Shown here piece by piece: positions 7,061 through 9,403 of a stretch of 9,403 nt of DNA. The stretch is from an uncultured Bacteroides sp. (GTDB lineage: Bacteria; Bacteroidota; Bacteroidia; Bacteroidales; UBA11471). The stretch is from positions 1 through 9,403 of the forward strand of contig CAJLYN010000078.1 in NCBI GenBank assembly GCA_905210875.1, read 5' to 3'. Within the stretch, counting starts at the first letter, position 1; each line of letters starts with the position of its first letter. Below the pieces are notes generated by a model that had not been told where the DNA came from, made no database searches, and was given only the letters and a program-made list of their open reading frames with translations. Position numbers and translations under genes: made by a program.

Positions 7061-7465
7061 ATGAGTCATATAAATTTAAGAGAAGAGAAAGAGCGTGATT
7101 TTGTTCACGCTTATGAAGAGGAACTCAAAGAGTTGGGCGAGGAAGCCCCCTTTGTGCCCCGCGATGAGGTTATTTTCAGAGCCTTGCATAGTGGTCGTGG
7201 CCGCTTCTACATTTCGTTTGAAGAGGCCGCCCGGCAGGTAAAGCGCATCTTCTACCACCGGCCGTTGAAGTGTCGTAACGAGCGCAAGGTGGCCATGTAT
7301 CAAGAGTTGGCCCGATTGGTGGCCGAGTATCGCATGCGCAAGCCGGGGGCATCGTTCCGTGATGCGTTGTTTACGGTATTGGCCGAGGCCAAGGCTTCGC
7401 GGTTCTTTTTCGGCATACAGACGGGTCGTCTCATCTTATACCGTCATCAACGATGTGCCGTATGA
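7061..7465 (+). CDS. Small soluble protein of unknown function with an apparent internal two-fold motif
   Basis: A 134-residue basic, soluble protein with no signal peptide or membrane segment. I cannot assign a family with certainty. Two stretches look alike: RFYISFEEAARQVKRIF (48-64) and RFFFGIQTGRLILYR (114-128). Each follows a hydrophobic start (VIFRALHSG and LFTVLAEAK). The middle (KRNE-type basic run, then AMYQELARLVAEYR, 78-91) is helical. From memory, proteins with RFYhS-EEA motifs occur in Bacteroidales prophage-like regions, but this is an impression, not a search result. ATG 7061 is chosen over the in-frame ATG 7031 because it follows an A-rich leader (AAAAAAATGTATT), as in this phylum, and avoids a stray LLLLKK start. 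First gene of the operon; its TGA overlaps the next start codon by four bases. Confidence 0.75.
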   Translation: MSHINLREEKERDFVHAYEEELKELGEEAPFVPRDEVIFRALHSGRGRFYISFEEAARQVKRIFYHRPLKCRNERKVAMYQELARLVAEYRMRKPGASFRDALFTVLAEAKASRFFFGIQTGRLILYRHQRCAV

Positions 7466-7935
7466 TGTGTCGTTGTGTCGCCGTCACCCTGGGGTTGCTT
7501 CTGCTCTTTTCCTGTACGACACGCAAACAGTTGACGGCAGCGCTTCACGAAGAGGTGCGCCGTGTGGTTGAGACACATCTAGCCGATACGGTACGGAAAC
7601 ATTCGGTCGAGCAGGAGCGGGAGCAGACCCACTGGTGTGTCGATGTGGTCAGAGAGTGGGTAGAGACGGCCGACACTCTTGCGAGCCGCGTGGCCGACAC
7701 CCCGCGGAGTGTCGAGCATTGGACGATACGGGCGGTCTCGACCCGTGAGCGGCAACAGGTCGATTCGCTCCATGAAGTGCGACGACTCACCTCCCTCTCA
7801 ACCGACACCGGCCGGCTTTCGGTGCAGGTGGAGGCCGACGCGCAGCGACAGACCGGTCGCGGGGTGTCGTGGGTAGTCTATGCGATGGTGGTCGTGCTGA
7901 GTATTGTCTCGGTGGGACTGATTATTAAAAAGTAA
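7462..7935 (+). CDS. Lipoprotein with C-terminal membrane anchor, one-piece spanin-like architecture
   Basis: A 157-residue protein with a lipoprotein signal (hydrophobic VTLGLLLLFSC, lipidated Cys at 18). About 115 polar, charged residues follow, then a C-terminal membrane helix (about 135-155, ending LIIKK). The middle is rich in Arg, Glu, Val and Thr and probably forms an extended helix or coiled coil with little globular character. A lipid anchor at one end and an inner-membrane helix at the other is the layout of unimolecular spanins (phage T1 gp11 type), which join and fuse the inner and outer membranes at lysis. Length also fits. No holin or endolysin is adjacent, so a spanin function is unproven; a general envelope-bridging lipoprotein is the alternative. 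ATG 7462 overlaps the previous stop (ATGA); ATG 7453 is also in frame and would add three residues. Confidence 0.72.
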   Translation: MMCRCVAVTLGLLLLFSCTTRKQLTAALHEEVRRVVETHLADTVRKHSVEQEREQTHWCVDVVREWVETADTLASRVADTPRSVEHWTIRAVSTRERQQVDSLHEVRRLTSLSTDTGRLSVQVEADAQRQTGRGVSWVVYAMVVVLSIVSVGLIIKK

Positions 7936-7955
7936 TTACTAAAACCAGAAAAAAT

Positions 7956-8480
7956 ATGAATCGAAGAAAATTTACAAACATTCCCGTCAAGGGCGAGAAG
8001 AAGATATGTGTACAGTTGCGCATCGACCGTGAGGAGTTGCGCGAGGAGTTGTTGAAACGTACTACCTATGTGGCCGTACCCATGCAGGCCGAGGGTCAGG
8101 ACGCCGAGGACTACTTCGACCGGCTGCTCCTTACGGCCGACGAAGACATCTGGGTGGGCGACCGATTGCAGGAGGCTGCCGACCGGGTGTGTGAGGTTTT
8201 GTCGGGCTATCTGGCCGGCGACGGTTGTACGTTCGACGAGCAGGGCCATTGCTGTATGACGTTGCTGTTGCCCGGAGCCACGGTACCGGGGACGGCCGAC
8301 CGCATTGCCCGCATTATTAAAGAAATCTTTGTCCTCTATGTGCTCTCACACTGGTTCGACGATCGTCTGCCTGAGAAGGCTCAATACATTGTTTTGCAGT
8401 ACGATGAGGCGATGGACCTGCTCAAAGCTCGTCTGAACCGTAGAACTCGGCCTATCGAGAGACCTGTCAGATACTTGTGA
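7956..8480 (+). CDS. Soluble protein of unknown function, third gene of the operon, possibly phage-derived
   Basis: A 174-residue soluble protein lacking a signal peptide or membrane segment. Visible parts are a basic N-terminus (MNRRKFTNIPVKGEKK), an acidic middle (AEDYFDRLLLTADEDIW, 50-66), a Cys-containing strand region (CTFDEQGHCCMTLLLPG, 91-107), a helix with aromatic residues (IIKEIFVLYVLSHWFDD, 120-136), and a helical tail ending in a basic run (RLNRRTRPIERPVRYL). This helix plus the xNRRxRP tail reminds me of small structural proteins in Bacteroidales prophage-like modules, which I cannot verify. It starts 20 bases after the previous gene, with leader CCAGAAAAAAT typical of this phylum, so it is co-transcribed. 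The terminator at 8624-8662 follows. Confidence 0.72.
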   Translation: MNRRKFTNIPVKGEKKICVQLRIDREELREELLKRTTYVAVPMQAEGQDAEDYFDRLLLTADEDIWVGDRLQEAADRVCEVLSGYLAGDGCTFDEQGHCCMTLLLPGATVPGTADRIARIIKEIFVLYVLSHWFDDRLPEKAQYIVLQYDEAMDLLKARLNRRTRPIERPVRYL

Positions 8481-8623
8481 TTGAGGCGTGATTTTTTTCC
8501 CGGGATGCAAAAAATGTCGGGCTGGTATCCGAGTCACCTCTTGGTTTACTTTTCTGTGCTCGCACTGGTAGATGTGATAACAAACTGACCTTATCCCGAC
8601 CAGTTGTCGTATGAACCGATATG
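8481..8623 (+). other. Long 3' untranslated stretch between operon end and terminator
   Basis: About 143 bases separate the last stop codon from the terminator stem. I see no ORF with an acceptable start, no tRNA-like fold and no -7 box here. A minus-strand frame across 8346-8648 reads through both the gene and the terminator and is a shadow. Confidence 0.4.
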
Positions 8624-8662
8624 GGCGTTGTGCAAAACAAAATTGCACAACGCCTTCTTTTT
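8624..8662 (+). terminator. Intrinsic terminator of the three-gene operon
   Basis: GGCGTTGTGCA (8624-8634) and TGCACAACGCC (8644-8654) form a perfect 11-bp stem with a 9-base A-rich loop, followed at once by TTCTTTTT. This is a textbook Rho-independent terminator in the plus direction and insulates the next gene from the operon. Confidence 0.88.
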
Positions 8663-8748
8663 CATATTCGAATGGCTGAACTTTACTTTGGAAAGTCGGG
8701 AAAAAGACATATTTAACAGATGTTAGTGCATAAGTCGAAAGAAATATC

Positions 8749-8756
8749 TATCTTTG
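8749..8756 (+). promoter_or_regulatory. -7 box for the Bax-inhibitor-1 family gene
   Basis: TATCTTTG matches TAnnTTTG. Transcription would begin near 8763, giving a leader of about 20 bases before ATG 8782. The only -33 candidate is a weak TTAG near 8723-8726, slightly farther than the usual 19-21 bases. Confidence 0.55.
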
Positions 8757-8781
8757 AAGCGTTATTCAAATAAACAACAGA

Positions 8782-9403
8782 ATGGAAAACAATTATTCTT
8801 ACAGCGGGTCGGGTGTGCAGACGGCACAAGTGACCCTCATGAAAAGTCTCTATTTGTGGATGAGCGTTGCTCTGGCCGTTACCGGTATTACCGCCATGGC
8901 CGTCGATGCCTCCTATTCATTGCAGCAATTGCTTTTTAGTGGAAGGTATACGTTCCTTGTACTGATGATAGCCGAGGTTGCCCTTGTCATATATCTCTCG
9001 GCCCGCATCGCCCGTATGTCGTTTGCCTCGGCCATGATCAGCTTTCTGGCCTATTCGTTCTTGAACGGTCTTACCCTGTCGGTCATCTTCCTGGCCTATA
9101 CCAAGGCTTCGATTGCGTCGACCTTCTTCGTTACGGCCGGTACGTTTGCAGCCATGAGCCTTTACGGCTACTTTACCAAGAAAGACCTCTCGTCGTGGGG
9201 TAATCTCTTTTTCATGGCGCTTATCGGTCTTATCATTGCTTCGGTGGTGAATATCTTTTGGGCCAATTCGACTCTTTACTGGATTATTACCTACGTAGGT
9301 GTGCTTGTCTTTGTGGGCCTCACCGCCTATGATACCCACCGCATCAAACAGCTGTTGGCCAATCAGGAGGTGAACGAAGGTACCCAGAAACTGGCATTGC
9401 TTG
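8782..9403 (+). CDS. Bax inhibitor-1/YccA-family membrane protein, 3' end outside window
   Basis: The first 207 residues of an integral membrane protein of the BI-1 (TMBIM/YccA/YbhL/YetJ) family. Some bacterial members are pH-sensitive calcium leak channels; others interact with the membrane protease FtsH. A polar N-terminus (MENNYSYSGSGVQT) precedes membrane segments at about 22-41, 55-74, 82-103, 110-130, 139-160 and 165-183. The family signature appears as LTAYDTHRIK (180-189); its Asp184 probably matches an aspartate of the YetJ pH-sensing pair. Family members are usually about 230-240 residues, so only some 25-35 residues are missing. It has its own promoter and follows a strong terminator, so it is transcribed separately from the upstream operon. 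ATG 8782 follows an A-rich leader (AAACAACAGA). The family call is firm; its role in this organism is not known. Confidence 0.92.
   Translation, partial: MENNYSYSGSGVQTAQVTLMKSLYLWMSVALAVTGITAMAVDASYSLQQLLFSGRYTFLVLMIAEVALVIYLSARIARMSFASAMISFLAYSFLNGLTLSVIFLAYTKASIASTFFVTAGTFAAMSLYGYFTKKDLSSWGNLFFMALIGLIIASVVNIFWANSTLYWIITYVGVLVFVGLTAYDTHRIKQLLANQEVNEGTQKLALL

Noticed and set aside
7545..7808. Ser/Thr/Arg-rich minus-strand frame opposite the lipoprotein gene
   Set aside because: Low-complexity shadow of the plus-strand gene, which has a lipobox, a membrane helix and operon spacing in its favour.
8917..9339. Minus-strand 140-residue frame opposite the Bax-inhibitor gene
   Set aside because: Very rich in Lys, Gly and Arg, as expected for the antisense of a membrane protein; the plus-strand frame has a clear family signature.

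Overview
The window reads as a chromosomal segment of a Bacteroidales-type bacterium (phylum Bacteroidota). Gene starts lack Shine-Dalgarno sequences and follow A-rich leaders. Four of the gene heads or operon heads carry the Bacteroidota-type -7 box TAnnTTTG. The proteins (PiT transporter with a fused PhoU-like tail, PhoB/PhoR pair, DUF1460 amidase-like protein, Bax-inhibitor-1 family protein) fit that group. GC content looks close to 50% by eye. The genus cannot be settled from this sequence.

Layout. Bases 1-873 (+) are the 3' end of a calcium-type P-type ATPase. Two hairpins follow it (877-937). A roughly 350-base stretch with no convincing gene leads to a 20-bp-stem hairpin (1284-1339) placed between convergent transcription units. 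On the minus strand, reading leftwards from 5843, are phoB (response regulator), phoR (histidine kinase, overlapping phoB by 17 bases) and a PiT-type phosphate transporter carrying a C-terminal PhoU-like domain. Upstream of these, also on the minus strand, is a secreted DUF1460 protein (5930-6799) with its own promoter candidates.

A divergent intergenic region (6800-7060) holds promoters facing both ways, three TTGTAA boxes exactly 23 bases apart, and an 18-bp perfect palindrome. From it a compact plus-strand operon of three unfamiliar small genes is read (7061-8480). The first has an apparent internal two-fold motif. The second is a lipoprotein with a C-terminal membrane anchor, the layout of a one-piece phage spanin. 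The third is a soluble protein whose C-terminus reminds me of Bacteroidales prophage-type proteins. A clear intrinsic terminator (8624-8662) closes the operon. The window ends inside a Bax-inhibitor-1/YccA-family membrane protein with its own promoter.

How the genes work together. PhoB, PhoR and the transporter plausibly form one phosphate-sensing and uptake unit. The PhoU-like module, normally a separate protein linking Pst transport to PhoR, is here built into the transporter encoded next to PhoR. The three-gene operon is the least explained part of the window. Its gene content suggests a domesticated phage remnant or an envelope-spanning system, but no homology search could be run, so this is inference.
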